Of a stretch of 64,000 bases of DNA, positions 62,744 to 64,000 are shown in pieces (the stretch's first letter is position 1; each line of letters opens with the position of its first letter). Under the pieces are notes generated by a model. It made no database searches. It was not told the origin of the DNA and was given only the letters and a program-made list of their open reading frames with translations. The DNA is taken from positions 21,211,080 through 21,275,079 of the forward strand of contig CM072886.1 of NCBI GenBank assembly GCA_037013685.1, written 5' to 3'. Source of the DNA: Acridotheres tristis. Lineage: Eukaryota > Chordata > Aves > Passeriformes > Sturnidae. A program made the translations under genes and the position numbers.

Positions 62744-64000
62744 GGAGCCCAGGCCAAGTGAGTCAGAAATAAGCATCTATTCTGCACACATGGTCAGCTC
62801 TGGCAGCACGCCTCCAGCCTCTGGCCTTCTGAACCCATCACAGGAGCACAACTTGAAGCTGCTTTGCTCCAAAATCCACCGGTGTGCTGGAGCAGCACCA
62901 CGATGCCTCCTGGAGGCACAGATTGTGTCCATAACAGTAAATGAAGCACTTACTGTCCATAAGAGTAAATTAAGCCATTCAGTGCTGCAGGGGCACAAAT
63001 GTTTGTACTGATAGACTGTTGGAGACATCCAAGGCATGTTTTTAAATTTAACTGGCACTTCCCCAAACATTTTCCTCAGAAAAATGCAACAGCCAGTACA
63101 AGGTAAGTACAGTTCCTGAAAGGTTCAGTTAAGGGAACAATTATCTCTTCAGGATAAGGTAATAAATAATCTGAGTTTGCCTTAATGCCATAAAAGGCTG
63201 TTGGATCTGCTTAATTTACAAGACAGTCACGGCAAGCTAGATCCTCAGACTTTGTCCTGGATTTGTTGACCTGAATCCATGGTGCTTCAAAAGAAATATT
63301 TCAGACCATTGACACTAATGCTTTCTCTGCTGAAAGCTGGGTTTGTCAGATATCCTGGGCATTGGTAATGCCAGATCAGTCACTCTGATTGAGAAAAAAA
63401 TTATTCTTATTTTTAAATGGGAAAACTGAAATTTATCTCACTTCTAAATCTGAAATTTATCTTAATTTTGACTGAAGGAATCACTGACAACGATGTAGCT
63501 CAGTCTCTAGAGTTCACTCAGACCTTGGTCTTGTCTAAGACAGTCAGTAAAAGTGTCAGTCAACAGACAAATGTTCACCAGGAATGGAAACAAATTACTG
63601 AATCATTTAGGATTTTTTATTAAAACCATAATTTTCTTCACAATTGAATGCAACTAAACTGAAACTAGTACCTAAGACTAGTCTACTTTGTTTTAATTTA
63701 CTCCAATCATTTCAAGCATCAGCTTAAAACTGTTTTATCTTAACACTCTTTTCCACATACTGAAATTTTCATCTAGCTTTGATCATATCAATAAATCATC
63801 TCAATGTCTACTTATTCTGATGTTTATTCAGGTTTAGTTCTATATCAATTAATTCAGTCTCCAGGGATGTTGGTCTGAGACTAAATTCAGCTTTTTAAAG
63901 GTCAATGAACAGCCACTCTACAAGTTATTTACACAGAATATTCACAGGAAATTAATTGCATAAAGGCATGCACTTTTAGTAAATAATCCATTTTATACTG
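62744..64000. other. Intergenic DNA, nothing recognised
   Basis: The first 200 bases are moderately GC-rich and the rest is AT-rich. No gene or repeat family was recognised up to the window end. Confidence 0.5.

Noticed and set aside
1..64000. Prokaryotic features (operons, ribosome binding sites, CRISPR arrays, insertion sequences)
   Set aside because: The window is vertebrate-type noncoding DNA. Long genes, tandem spacer arrays and bacterial signals are absent.
1..64000. tRNA or rRNA genes and endogenous retrovirus proviruses
   Set aside because: I saw no tRNA B-box with a matching cloverleaf, no rRNA core sequence, no primer-binding site, and no gag/pol/env motif.

Overview
This window reads as AT-rich vertebrate intergenic DNA, most likely from a bird. 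It has no intact protein-coding gene, rRNA, tRNA, CRISPR array or prokaryotic operon that I can support. The sauropsid call rests on about ten CR1 LINE fragments, most of them short 3' tails with the bird-type ending (GGTCCCTTCCAACC... ATTCTRTGA). The bird call is an inference, because other sauropsids also carry CR1; no species can be named.

Layout. 1-5147 is plain AT-rich DNA with one CR1 tail. 5148-5760 is an abnormal, G-poor block of long C, A and T runs, including one run of 73 C, which I suspect is a sequencing or assembly artefact. 5761-34550 is mostly unremarkable, with a few microsatellites (notably (AAAAT)n near 21.7 kb) and one CR1 tail near 29.8 kb. 34551-37922 is a repeat cluster: an interrupted inverted repeat, a long CR1 3' piece (+), an older CR1 piece in the opposite orientation, and another CR1 tail. 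47.6-47.8 kb holds two CR1 tails in tandem. 50.7-51.4 kb is a CR1 ORF2 fragment (-). 54.5-54.85 kb is a perfect (GGAA)88 array, and a minus-strand CR1 3' end follows at 55.7 kb.

Two buried coding fossils are the main results. The first, at about 51.87-52.84 kb on the minus strand, is a decayed hAT/ZBED-type transposase: a BED zinc finger and two further family blocks lie in one reading frame, interrupted by stops. The second, at about 60.55-60.95 kb on the plus strand, is a broken copy of SUMF1 (formylglycine-generating enzyme). It has over 70 contiguous recognisable codons, an in-frame stop, a frameshift with an internal deletion, and no recognisable active-site cysteine segment.

No genes work together here. 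The content is a sediment of retrotransposon tails, one DNA-transposon fossil, one gene-copy fossil and simple repeats. Regulatory elements conserved between species could be present, but a single sequence cannot show them. Identifications come from recognising motifs by eye, without alignment or database search.
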